64,000 nt of DNA from Exercitatus varius (GTDB taxonomy: Bacteria > Pseudomonadota > Gammaproteobacteria > Enterobacterales > Pasteurellaceae): assembly GCF_029577735.1 (NCBI RefSeq), contig NZ_JARQTO010000010.1:1-64000 (forward strand), written 5' to 3'. The translations under genes and the position numbers were made by a program. Positions within the stretch are counted from its first letter, which is position 1, and each line of letters opens with the position of its first letter. Below are positions 18,544 through 27,000 of this stretch, one piece after another. A model generated the notes under the pieces. That model did not search any database, was not told where the DNA came from, and was given only the letters and a program-made list of their open reading frames with translations.

Positions 18544-19497
18544 ATGAGCCAAGAATACCTGGATTTTGAATTACCCATCGCCGAGTTAGAAGCGAAAATT
18601 GAATCCCTGCGCGCCGTTTCCGGTCAGGATAACGAAATTAATCTTGATGACGAGATCAAACGCCTGCAGAAAAAAAGCGAAGAACTGACCAAAAAAACCT
18701 TCGCTAATTTAGATGCATGGCAAATTTCCCGCATGGCCCGCCATCCAAACCGTCCTTACACGCTGGATTACATCCAACATATTTTCACCGAATTCGAAGA
18801 ACTGGCGGGCGATCGCGCCTTTGCCGACGACAAAGCCATTGTGGGCGGGTTGGCTCGCTTAGACGGACGCCCGGTGATGGTCATCGGACATCAGAAAGGC
18901 CGCACGACCAAAGAAAAAGTACTGCGCAACTTCGGCATGCCGGCGCCGGAAGGTTATCGTAAAGCGTTACGTTTAATGGAAATGGCGGAACGCTTCAAAT
19001 TGCCGATTATCACGTTTATCGACACCCCGGGAGCCTATCCCGGCGTGGGCGCGGAAGAACGCGGACAGGCTGAAGCCATCGCCCGCAACCTGCGTGAAAT
19101 GTCAACCTTAACCGTGCCGATCATCTGTACCGTAATCGGCGAAGGCGGTTCCGGCGGCGCGTTGGCAATCGGCGTAGGCGACAAAGTCAATATGTTGCAA
19201 TATTCCACTTACTCCGTGATTTCACCGGAAGGCTGCGCATCCATTTTATGGAAAAGCGCGGAAAAAGCTTCAACCGCGGCGGAAGTCATGGGCTTAACCG
19301 CAGAACGCCTGAAAGAACTGGATTTAATCGACAATATCGTGGCGGAACCTTTGGGCGGCGCGCACCGTAATTACACGGAAATGGCACAAAATTTAAAAGC
19401 CCGCTTGCTGAGCGACTTAGACGATTTAGACGTACTGGACAAAGATGATCTACTCGATCGTCGTTACCAACGTCTGATGTCTTACGGTTATTGTTAA
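18544..19497 (+). CDS. accA: Acetyl-CoA carboxylase carboxyltransferase, alpha subunit
   Basis: 317 residues, matching the E. coli length of 319. With AccD it transfers the carboxyl group from biotin-BCCP to acetyl-CoA, giving malonyl-CoA, the first committed step of fatty-acid synthesis. Motifs: LDFELPIAELEAKIESL N-terminus, RHPNRPYTLDYI, GRTTKEKVLRNFGMPAPEGY, FIDTPGAYPGVGAEERGQ, GEGGSGGALAIGVGD. Followed by an intrinsic terminator. Confidence 0.97.
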   Translation: MSQEYLDFELPIAELEAKIESLRAVSGQDNEINLDDEIKRLQKKSEELTKKTFANLDAWQISRMARHPNRPYTLDYIQHIFTEFEELAGDRAFADDKAIVGGLARLDGRPVMVIGHQKGRTTKEKVLRNFGMPAPEGYRKALRLMEMAERFKLPIITFIDTPGAYPGVGAEERGQAEAIARNLREMSTLTVPIICTVIGEGGSGGALAIGVGDKVNMLQYSTYSVISPEGCASILWKSAEKASTAAEVMGLTAERLKELDLIDNIVAEPLGGAHRNYTEMAQNLKARLLSDLDDLDVLDKDDLLDRRYQRLMSYGYC

Positions 19498-19518
19498 TCG
19501 ATCATTTTCCGAATTCCA

Positions 19519-19543
19519 GTGGAACAAAGGTTCCACCGTTTTT
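19519..19543 (+). terminator. Terminator after accA
   Basis: GTGGAAC (19519-19525), loop AAAG, GTTCCAC (19530-19536), then CGTTTTT. Lies 20 bp beyond the accA stop and before pdxY. Confidence 0.8.
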
Positions 19544-19593
19544 ATCTGTATATAACGGGCTGATTAGCCTGCGCTATCTATTGAGGCAACTTG

Positions 19594-20454
19594 ATGAAAA
19601 ACGTTTTATCCATTCAATCTCACGTCGTATTCGGTTACGCCGGCAATAAATCGGCAACCTTCCCGATGCAGTTAAACGGCATTGACGTATGGGCATTAAA
19701 TACCGTGCAATTTTCCAACCACACCCAATACGGAAAATGGACGGGGATGGTCATTCCCCATCAACAAATGGCTGAAATCGTCAACGGCATTGACGCCATC
19801 GGCGAACTTAAAAATTGCGATGCGGTGCTTTCCGGTTATATCGGTTCTGCCGATCAGGTGGCGGAAATCGTTAAGGTGTCTCATCAGGTTAAAGCCCGCA
19901 ATGCCAATGCCGTTTATTTATGCGATCCGGTAATGGGCAGCGCGGAAAAAGGTTGCGTGGTAGCAGACGGCGTGCGCGAAGGCCTAATCGAGATTGCGTT
20001 GCCTCAGGCGGACATTATTACGCCGAATCTGTTGGAACTGCGCGAATTAAGCGGAATGCAAGTCAACAATTTCGAGCAAGCGGTTATCGCCGCGCAGCAT
20101 CTGTTAACCAGAGGGCCGAAAACCGTCATTGTGAAACATTTGGGTTCCGCCGGTAAATATGCCGGTAAATTCGATATGTTAATGGCTAACTCACAGGGCG
20201 TTTGGTGTCTGTCCCGTCCGCTCTATCCTTTCGCCAAGGATCCGGTGGGAGTCGGCGATTTAATTGCCGGCTTATTCTTAGCCAACCTGCTGAACGGCAA
20301 ATCCGAGCTGGAAGCTTTCGAATTAACAGGTAATGCGGTAAACGACGTCATGGAAATCACCCACAAGCTGAATTCGTACGAATTGCAATTAATCGAAGCC
20401 CGCCATGCCATTATGGCGCCGAAAATTCAGTATAAAGCGGAAAAAATCGCTTAA
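19594..20454 (+). CDS. pdxY: Pyridoxal kinase
   Basis: 286 residues from ATG at 19594 with GAGG about 8 bases upstream. An in-frame TTG just before it is not needed. PfkB/ribokinase-type vitamin kinase phosphorylating pyridoxal in the PLP salvage pathway. Motifs: SIQSHVVFGYAGNKSATFPM, NTVQFSNHTQYGKWTG, CDPVMGSAEKG and DPVGVGDLIAGLFLANLL, where GxGD supplies the catalytic aspartate. Length and the FSNHTQYG segment fit PdxY better than PdxK. Order accA-pdxY-tilS is conserved in Haemophilus. Confidence 0.93.
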   Translation: MKNVLSIQSHVVFGYAGNKSATFPMQLNGIDVWALNTVQFSNHTQYGKWTGMVIPHQQMAEIVNGIDAIGELKNCDAVLSGYIGSADQVAEIVKVSHQVKARNANAVYLCDPVMGSAEKGCVVADGVREGLIEIALPQADIITPNLLELRELSGMQVNNFEQAVIAAQHLLTRGPKTVIVKHLGSAGKYAGKFDMLMANSQGVWCLSRPLYPFAKDPVGVGDLIAGLFLANLLNGKSELEAFELTGNAVNDVMEITHKLNSYELQLIEARHAIMAPKIQYKAEKIA

Positions 20455-20528
20455 TCGACGAAATAAAAGGCGGGCGATTAGCCCGTCGTTTTCCGCCGGT
20501 CCGTTCCAATCGCTCGCAGGTCAATGTT

Positions 20529-21812
20529 ATGAGTTTAGTTTCCGAATTCCAAGCCCAACTGCAGCATTCCCGTTATTTGATTGCGTTCAGCGGCGGCGCC
20601 GATTCCACCGCCTTGCTGGCTTTATTTGCAAAATCCCGCCAAAATCGACCGCACTTACGGTTGCGCGCCGTTCATATTCATCACGGACTTCATGCCGCAG
20701 CGGACGCCTGGTCCGCACATTGCCGACGGATTTGTGAAAAACTGGATATTCCGTTGATTATCGAACGAGTGACGGTGGACGCGAAAAACGGCATTGAACA
20801 AGGGGCGCGAGAAGCCCGTTATGCGGCGATTCAACGTCTCCGGCACGCCGATGAAATCGTTGCCACCGCGCACCATTTGCAGGATCAAACGGAAACCTTT
20901 TTCCTGGCTTTAAAACGCGGCAGCGGCATTAAAGGGCTGAGCGCCATGCAACGGGAAAGCCGTTTGTACGATATGCCGATTTTCCGGCCGTTGCTTTCGT
21001 TCCGTAAAGCCGAACTGGAAGATTATTTGCGCGCGCAATCGCTGGACTGGATTGAAGACGATAGCAACCACGACAACCGCTACGATCGCAATTTTCTGCG
21101 TAATCGGATTCTGCCGGAATTACGCCGGCGCTGGCCGGACTTCGATTCTGCGGTCAGCCGTTCAGCTCAGCATTGTTACGAACAGGACCAGCTGATTCGG
21201 GAATTACTAACTCCGGAATTCGAAAAAAACTATCGTAAAATCGACCGCACTTTTGCGCTTTCCGACTTTGCCGATTACCGCCCCAACAAACAAAACGCCT
21301 TATTGCGCATGTGGCTGACGGAATGCCGCGCGCCCATGCCGGAAAAAACGCAACTGACGCAACTGATTCGAGACGTAGTGTTTGCCAAACCCGACGCCAA
21401 TCCTCAATTCGTGCTGGGCGAACGGGTAATTCGCCGATATCAAAATCGCTTGTATCTGACGCCCCATTATGCCGATGTGACGAATTTCCGGGCGATTCTG
21501 GCTCTCAATGAAACGGTGGATTTGCCCGATAATTTAGGGCAATTGCGGCTGACAAAAACAGCCCAAAATCTGACCGCACTTTGGCAAACCGACGGGCAGC
21601 GATATTACGCGGATTTGCCGCTCGGCGAACAGGAAATCCGCGTAGGATTCGGTTACGCCGGTAAAGTGAAATTGCATGATCAGGATGTCAATCGGGATAT
21701 TAAGAAAGTCTGGCAGAAACACGGCGTGCCGCCTTGGCAGCGCACGCGCATTCCGTTGATTTTTATGGACGGAGAACTGAAAAGTGCGGTCGGTTTTTTT
21801 AACGTTTTTTAA
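20529..21812 (+). CDS. tilS: tRNA(Ile)-lysidine synthase
   Basis: 427 residues. N-type ATP pyrophosphatase with P-loop SGGADS at 21-26. It modifies C34 of tRNA-Ile(CAU) to lysidine so that the anticodon reads AUA; essential. Other motifs: HIHHGLHAAADAW, GIEQGAREARYA, ATAHHLQDQTETFFLALKRGSG and DDSNHDNRYDRNFLRNRILPEL. The C-terminal TilS domain ends with VPPWQRTRIPLIFMDGELK. Three uptake signals lie in the coding region, one close to the stop. Convergent with the glycosyltransferase-like gene, 15 bp apart. Confidence 0.95.
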   Translation: MSLVSEFQAQLQHSRYLIAFSGGADSTALLALFAKSRQNRPHLRLRAVHIHHGLHAAADAWSAHCRRICEKLDIPLIIERVTVDAKNGIEQGAREARYAAIQRLRHADEIVATAHHLQDQTETFFLALKRGSGIKGLSAMQRESRLYDMPIFRPLLSFRKAELEDYLRAQSLDWIEDDSNHDNRYDRNFLRNRILPELRRRWPDFDSAVSRSAQHCYEQDQLIRELLTPEFEKNYRKIDRTFALSDFADYRPNKQNALLRMWLTECRAPMPEKTQLTQLIRDVVFAKPDANPQFVLGERVIRRYQNRLYLTPHYADVTNFRAILALNETVDLPDNLGQLRLTKTAQNLTALWQTDGQRYYADLPLGEQEIRVGFGYAGKVKLHDQDVNRDIKKVWQKHGVPPWQRTRIPLIFMDGELKSAVGFFNVF

Positions 21813-21827
21813 CCGTTTCGACAAATA

Positions 21828-22736
21828 TCAGAGAAATTGCCGTCTGACCCGCTCTTCCCAATCTTTATGGCGATCGTACTGATGGATAACAGTGGCTTTC
21901 GAACCGTCCGTCAGCAACAACTCATGGGCATCATTAAAGGTCAAATCCGTATAATTAAATAAGCCGACCGTGGAAATCACGGAACTCTGCGGCAGACAAC
22001 GGATTGCTCGGGCAAAACGATTCGCATAAAGCAAGCGGTTATGAATGCCCTGATCGTAATTGGATTTCGCCATGACGGTATAAGGCAAATCCAGGAATTC
22101 GTTCAGCATGGTATGCAGATAATCCCGCACCGATTGATAATCGCCGAGCGTGACGCCGGCACAACAAATCGGGTTCGAACCGATCTCCGACAGCACTTTT
22201 TCGCCGTAAACATCGCGAATCCAGCCGGTACTGTAGCTGTCCTGCGCTAACGTGACCGCCGGATTTTCGATTCCCAAATACAACCCGTTTCGAATCTGCC
22301 GGAACGGATGTTGCTGAAAATACACGTCGCGCGTATCCGTCAGCATCACAAATTCCGTTTCGGGCAACTGTTCCAGACATTGCAGAAATTCAAAAAAACG
22401 AGAAACGTGCGGATAGGCAAATTTTTTCAACAATTCAGCCTTTTTGTGACGATTAGTGCGGTATAAGCGCTCAAACAGTCGATTGATTAACGGCTTAAAA
22501 GTTCGATACCAACGAACGCGGCGCGCCAATCCTATCCGACTAATCCGATAGATAAGTTCAAATCCGAACGCCGACGGCGGATAAAAGCGCTCGTATTCGG
22601 CAAGATCGGATTCATAAACCAGTAAAATGACTTTGCCTTTGAACTGCGCAAGGTTCAAACTTTTCAGGAAAATTTCCACCCGCTCAGGTTTATATCCCGT
22701 CGCACCGCCGATAATGACGCCGTTATTAATGTCCAT
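21828..22736 (-). CDS. Putative glycosyltransferase (GT-A-like), unrecognised family
   Basis: 302 residues from ATG at 22736, 2 bp after the truB stop, with GGAGA upstream. An in-frame TTG at 22742 overlaps truB. Visible: NNGVIIGGATGYKPERVEIFLKSL, LLVYESDLAEYERFYP, then EFVMLTDTRDVYFQQHPF, a DTRDV motif resembling the acidic metal-binding motif of nucleotide-sugar transferases, and later NYDQGIHNRLLY and VIHQYDRHKDW. No signal peptide. I do not recognise an exact family, and sugar-transfer activity is inferred from the motif. It is probably co-transcribed with truB, where rpsO-pnp stand in E. coli. Confidence 0.7.
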   Translation of the reverse strand: MDINNGVIIGGATGYKPERVEIFLKSLNLAQFKGKVILLVYESDLAEYERFYPPSAFGFELIYRISRIGLARRVRWYRTFKPLINRLFERLYRTNRHKKAELLKKFAYPHVSRFFEFLQCLEQLPETEFVMLTDTRDVYFQQHPFRQIRNGLYLGIENPAVTLAQDSYSTGWIRDVYGEKVLSEIGSNPICCAGVTLGDYQSVRDYLHTMLNEFLDLPYTVMAKSNYDQGIHNRLLYANRFARAIRCLPQSSVISTVGLFNYTDLTFNDAHELLLTDGSKATVIHQYDRHKDWEERVRRQFL

Positions 22737-22738
22737 TT

Positions 22739-23686
22739 TCAATCTTCTCCGCCGTCCTTGACCTTATCCCGATTTACCATTCGGGCCGGACGAATCACAT
22801 TGTCCTGATGAATTTCCGCTACGCCCAGAAATAACTTCTCGGCTGAAAACAACCGCACTTGCCCGTAAATTTTTTCCGCATTGTCAAACCGAACCCGTTG
22901 CCCGAAGCCCACAGCTTGCGTCTGTCGTTCCGTCAAAAACAGGGAAGGTAATTTGGATACGGCGCTGTCCGGCGGCAATAAAAGCGCGTCGAGCCGGCGC
23001 AAATTGCCCGCTTCCGCAAGCTGTTGAAGGGCCTCCAAGGTGAGCATTTTGTCGCTCGGATAATCGGAAACCGCGGTGCGCCGCAGCATGCTGACGTGAG
23101 CGCCGCAACCGAGCCGTTCGCCTAAATCGTCAATCAAAGTGCGAATATAAGTGCCTTTGGAACAATGCACTTCCAGCGTTAAAAACGGGGCGTTGTACTC
23201 AATAAATTTCAGCTCAAAAATCGTTATCGGACGAGCCTGCCGTTCCACCGTCACGCCGGCGCGGGCATATTCGTAAAGCGGTTTGCCCTGATGTTTCAGC
23301 GCGGAAAACATGGTCGGCACTTGCATTAAATCGCCGCGAAAAGCAGAAAGTGCGGTCAAAATTTCCGCTGTTTTTACGTTGACCGGTCGGCTTGCCACAA
23401 TCCGCCCTTCCGCATCGGAAGTATCGGTGCGTTCGCCTAATTTTGCCGTCACCACATAGCGCTTGTCCGCATCCAACAAGAACTGGGAAAATTTTGTCGC
23501 TTCGCCCAAACAAATCGGCAACATGCCGGTAGCAAGCGGATCCAATGCGCCCGTATGGCCGGCTTTGTTCGCCTGAAAAAGACGTTTTACCTTCTGCATG
23601 ACGTCATTGCTCGACAGGCCTTGCGGCTTATCCAGCAAAAATACGCCGTGCACATCACGTCCTTTTTTCTTCGGTCGTCCGCCCAT
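22739..23686 (-). CDS. truB: tRNA pseudouridine-55 synthase
   Basis: 315 residues. Converts U55 in the T-loop of tRNAs to pseudouridine. Motifs: GVFLLDKPQGLSSND, AGHTGALDPLATGMLPIC with catalytic aspartate at 49, KRYVVTAKLGERTDTSDAEG and CSKGTYIRTLIDDLGERLGC. A C-terminal PUA-like region follows. Its ATG overlaps the rbfA stop (TAATG), so the two are probably translationally coupled. Confidence 0.96.
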   Translation of the reverse strand: MGGRPKKKGRDVHGVFLLDKPQGLSSNDVMQKVKRLFQANKAGHTGALDPLATGMLPICLGEATKFSQFLLDADKRYVVTAKLGERTDTSDAEGRIVASRPVNVKTAEILTALSAFRGDLMQVPTMFSALKHQGKPLYEYARAGVTVERQARPITIFELKFIEYNAPFLTLEVHCSKGTYIRTLIDDLGERLGCGAHVSMLRRTAVSDYPSDKMLTLEALQQLAEAGNLRRLDALLLPPDSAVSKLPSLFLTERQTQAVGFGQRVRFDNAEKIYGQVRLFSAEKLFLGVAEIHQDNVIRPARMVNRDKVKDGGED

Positions 23687-24075
23687 TATTCGCTATCTTC
23701 CGCCACGTGCTTCGCTTCGTCGTTTTTAATCACGCTTGACACCAGGTTCGACATCCGCATGCCTTCCACCAAAGATTCGTCGTAGACAAAACGCAGTTCC
23801 GGCACGATACGTAAACGCATGGCTTTGCCTAACAGACTACGAATATAAGGCGAAGCTTTTTCCAAGCCTTTCATGCCTTGCTTAATCGCTTCCGGATCGC
23901 TATCAAACAGGAACGTTACGAAAATTTTGGCATAGGCTAAATCTCTAGAAACCTCTACGTCGGATACCGTCACCATGCCGATACGCGGATCTTTCACTTC
24001 GCGCTGTAAAATGATCGCCACCTCTTTTTGCAGTTCCTGCGCTACGCGGTCGGCTCTTGAAAATTCTCTACTCAT
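23686..24075 (-). CDS. rbfA: 30S ribosome-binding factor A
   Basis: 129 residues from ATG at 24075 with GGGAGAGAAG directly upstream. An in-frame TTG at 24087 lies in that ribosome site. Small KH-fold protein needed for late 30S maturation and cold adaptation. MSREFSRADRVAQELQKEVA, REVKDPRIGMVTVSDVEVSRD and RIVPELRFVYDES are family signatures. Its start is only 10 nt past a terminator-like hairpin (24085-24110), an unusual arrangement. Confidence 0.95.
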   Translation of the reverse strand: MSREFSRADRVAQELQKEVAIILQREVKDPRIGMVTVSDVEVSRDLAYAKIFVTFLFDSDPEAIKQGMKGLEKASPYIRSLLGKAMRLRIVPELRFVYDESLVEGMRMSNLVSSVIKNDEAKHVAEDSE

Positions 24076-24084
24076 CTTCTCTCC

Positions 24085-24110
24085 CAAAAAACAAAAGGCG
24101 AATTTCGCCT
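24085..24110 (-). terminator. Terminator or attenuator immediately before rbfA
   Basis: Minus-strand AGGCGA-AAT-TCGCCT (24110-24096) followed by TTTGTTTTTT, then GGGAGAGAAG and the rbfA ATG at 24075. The T-run touches the ribosome site, leaving no room for another promoter, so rbfA-truB must be read through it or regulated by it. Confidence 0.75.
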
Positions 24111-24118
24111 CAAAAATC

Positions 24119-24155
24119 GGCGTGATTATATCCTAATTAGCCTTAATATTCTAAT
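24119..24155 (-). promoter_or_regulatory. Probable promoter before the rbfA leader
   Basis: A perfect -10 TATAAT on the minus strand at 24130-24125. The -35 region (TTAGAA, about 18 bp upstream) is weak. A transcript starting near 24118 would begin with the hairpin at 24110-24096. Inferred from sequence alone. Confidence 0.45.
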
Positions 24156-24375
24156 CTTACCGCTAAGTTGACCACTCTCCTTTTGCGGGTTTCATCGAAC
24201 ATCCTATAACAATTAAGCAACGCATTTTGATAGGTTTTGAATAAAACGGCCGGACGCCGGAATAAAAAACTCCGCAAAACTCGACCGCACTTTTAACGCC
24301 AAAATATAAAGTGAATTTTATAAGAAAATACAATTTATATTCGGTCATCGCTAGCGTTTAGTCGCTCCATTTGAC

Positions 24376-24437
24376 AAAGTGCGGTCAGATTTTTCGAAGT
24401 TTTTTTCATAAAAATCGAAAAATCTGGCCGCTACTTT
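24376..24437. repeat. Inverted uptake-signal pair downstream of infB
   Basis: AAAGTGCGGTCAGATTTTTC (24376-24395) faces TCGAAAAATCTGGCCGC (24415-24431), forming a long imperfect stem about 40 bp after the infB stop. Uptake-signal pairs in this arrangement commonly act as terminators in Pasteurellaceae; the T-run here is poor. The rest of 24111-24474 holds no credible gene. Confidence 0.6.
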
Positions 24438-24474
24438 TTGAGATTGGCGCGTTATAACAGGTAAAAACGTTTAA

Positions 24475-26988
24475 TTAAATCGAACGTTTAACCTCCACCA
24501 CTTCAAATACTTCGATCTGGTCGCCGACTTTCACATCGTTGTAGTTTTTCACGCCGATACCGCATTCCATACCGTTACGTACTTCGTTTACGTCGTCTTT
24601 GAAGCGGCGTAGAGATTCCAATTCGCCTTCAAAAATTACCACGTTGTCGCGCAATACGCGGATTGGGTTGTTACGTTTCACCACGCCTTCCGTCACCATA
24701 CAACCGGCAATCGCACCGAATTTCGGATGACGGAATACGTCGCGTACTTCGGCCAAACCGATAATTTCCTGTTTGAATTCAGGCTGCAACATACCGCTCA
24801 TCGCCGCTTTAATTTCGTTGAGCAGTTCGTAAATGATTGAATAATAACGTAAATCGATATTTTCATTTTCAATCACACGACGAGCCGAAGCGTCCGCACG
24901 AACGTTAAAGCCAACCATAATCGCATTTGAGGCGGCCGCTAAAGTGGCATCCGTTTCCGTGATACCGCCCACACCGGAACCGACCACTTTCACTTTTACT
25001 TCATCCGTTGAAAGTTCCTGTAACGCTTGGACGATAGCTTCCACCGAGCCTTGAACGTCGGCTTTTACAATCACGTTCAATTCCGCCACATCGCCTTCGT
25101 TCATGTTGCTGAACATATTTTCCAGTTTCGCTTTTTGCTGACGGGCAAGTTTCACTTCGCGGAATTTACCCTGACGGTATAACGCCACTTCTCGGGCTTT
25201 TTTCTCGTCGCGTACGACGGTCGCTTCGTCACCCGCCGCCGGCACGCCGGAAAGACCCAGCACTTCCACAGGAATAGACGGACCCGCTTCATCGACGTCT
25301 TTACCGTCTTCGTCGCGCATCGCACGAACGCGGCCGAATTCAAAACCGCAAAGTACGATATCGCCGCGTTTCAATGTGCCGGACTGAACCAAAATAGTCG
25401 CCACCGGGCCGCGGCCTTTATCCAGGTAGGATTCAATCACGACACCGCTTGCCATGCCGTCTTTCACGGCTGTCAATTCAAGCACTTCGGATTGCAACAG
25501 GATGGCGTCAAGCAAGTCGTCCACGCCGGTTCCTTTTTTAGCGGAAACATACACAAACTGTACGTCGCCGCCGAATTTTTCCGCCACCACGTCATATTGC
25601 AGCAATTCCTGTTCGACACGATCCGGATTGGCTTCCGGTTTATCGATTTTATTCACCGCAACGACAATCGGCACGCCCGCCGCTTTCGCATGTTGGATTG
25701 CTTCAATGGTTTGCGGCATGACACCGTCATCCGCCGCCACAACCAATACCACGATATCCGTCGCTTTCGCACCGCGTGCGCGCATTGAGGTAAATGCGGC
25801 GTGTCCCGGTGTGTCTAAGAAGGTAATCATTTTACCGTTGGTTTCAACGTGATATGCACCGATGTGTTGGGTAATTCCGCCGGCTTCGCCCGCCGCCACT
25901 TTCGCCTTACGGATATAGTCAAGCAACGAGGTTTTACCGTGGTCAACGTGTCCCATAATGGTCACTACCGGCGCGCGTTGTACTTTCTCGGCATTTACGT
26001 CACGATCTTCCAATACCGCTTCTTCAAGTTCGTTTTCTTTGCGCAGGATCACTTTATGACCGAGCTCTTCCGCGACTAATTGGGCGGTTTCCTGATCAAG
26101 CACTTGGTTGATGGTCACCATTTCGCCCATTTTCATCATGGTTTTAATGATTTCCGTCGCTTTTATTGCCATTTTATTCGCTAATTCCGCGACGGTAACG
26201 GTTTCACCAATCACCACATCGCTTTTCACGACCTGAGCCGGTTTGGTGAAAGCTTGTTGCAAAGCACTGCTTTTTTTGCCTTGTTTACCTTTGCCTCTCA
26301 CGTCTTTTTGATTGCGACGATCCGCATTGCGCTCATCTTTCGACCCGTTATCGTCACGACCGCCTTTTTTCGCTTTGGTTACTTTATTTTTACCGGTACG
26401 AGCATGGCTTTCACGACGGCGGTTGTCTTCGTCTTCCGCTTCGCGGGCATAGCTTGAAGTTAAATGGTAATCGGAAAAATCATCCGAATCATTATGATTG
26501 TCAACATTATCCGCAGCCGCTTCGGCATAGCGTTTTGCGTCTTCCGCCGCTTTACGGGCTTGTTCTTCCGCTTTTTGGCGGGCTAATTCTTCCGCTTTAC
26601 GACGAAGTTCCGCTTCTTCCGCTTTACGTTTTTCTTTTTCAGGATCTGCCGTTTTTACGACCGCACTTTTTTCCGGTTTCACTTCTTCTTTTGCCGGTTT
26701 AGCCGCTTTTTCCTGGGCTTTTTGTGCGGCGGCTTTTTCCGCTTTCGCTTGCTCCGCTTTTTCGGCTTCCGCCTTGGCTCTTGCCTCGGCTTCTTCCTGT
26801 GCTTTCAATTTTGCCGCTTCCGCCTCTCTGATTGCCGCTTCGGTATCGATTTTACGGGATTTGCGGACTTCAACTTGAACCGCTTTCGCTTTTCCGCCTG
26901 CGGTCGTTGCGCTGACCGTAGTTTTTTCGCGCCGTTTTAAACTCAGTTTTTTTGGTGCGTTTTCCGCATTTTGTTCTTTTTCTGTCAT
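24475..26988 (-). CDS. infB: Translation initiation factor IF-2
   Basis: 837 residues. GTPase that brings initiator fMet-tRNA to the 30S P site. The N-terminal half (to about 240) is a highly charged Ala/Lys/Glu-rich coiled-coil-like linker typical of enterobacterial-type IF-2. The G domain starts near residue 345 with GHVDHGKTS (G1), DTPGH (G3) and NKID (G4), followed by the beta-barrel and C-terminal tRNA-binding domains. 12 bp after nusA in the metY-rimP-nusA-infB operon. An uptake signal is embedded in the N-terminal linker. Confidence 0.97.
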   Translation of the reverse strand: MTEKEQNAENAPKKLSLKRREKTTVSATTAGGKAKAVQVEVRKSRKIDTEAAIREAEAAKLKAQEEAEARAKAEAEKAEQAKAEKAAAQKAQEKAAKPAKEEVKPEKSAVVKTADPEKEKRKAEEAELRRKAEELARQKAEEQARKAAEDAKRYAEAAADNVDNHNDSDDFSDYHLTSSYAREAEDEDNRRRESHARTGKNKVTKAKKGGRDDNGSKDERNADRRNQKDVRGKGKQGKKSSALQQAFTKPAQVVKSDVVIGETVTVAELANKMAIKATEIIKTMMKMGEMVTINQVLDQETAQLVAEELGHKVILRKENELEEAVLEDRDVNAEKVQRAPVVTIMGHVDHGKTSLLDYIRKAKVAAGEAGGITQHIGAYHVETNGKMITFLDTPGHAAFTSMRARGAKATDIVVLVVAADDGVMPQTIEAIQHAKAAGVPIVVAVNKIDKPEANPDRVEQELLQYDVVAEKFGGDVQFVYVSAKKGTGVDDLLDAILLQSEVLELTAVKDGMASGVVIESYLDKGRGPVATILVQSGTLKRGDIVLCGFEFGRVRAMRDEDGKDVDEAGPSIPVEVLGLSGVPAAGDEATVVRDEKKAREVALYRQGKFREVKLARQQKAKLENMFSNMNEGDVAELNVIVKADVQGSVEAIVQALQELSTDEVKVKVVGSGVGGITETDATLAAASNAIMVGFNVRADASARRVIENENIDLRYYSIIYELLNEIKAAMSGMLQPEFKQEIIGLAEVRDVFRHPKFGAIAGCMVTEGVVKRNNPIRVLRDNVVIFEGELESLRRFKDDVNEVRNGMECGIGVKNYNDVKVGDQIEVFEVVEVKRSI

Positions 26989-27000
26989 ATTCTGCTCCTA

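Noticed and set aside
24163..24348. 61-codon minus-strand frame between infB and rbfA
   Set aside because: Contains an uptake signal, lacks a ribosome site and has no recognisable features.
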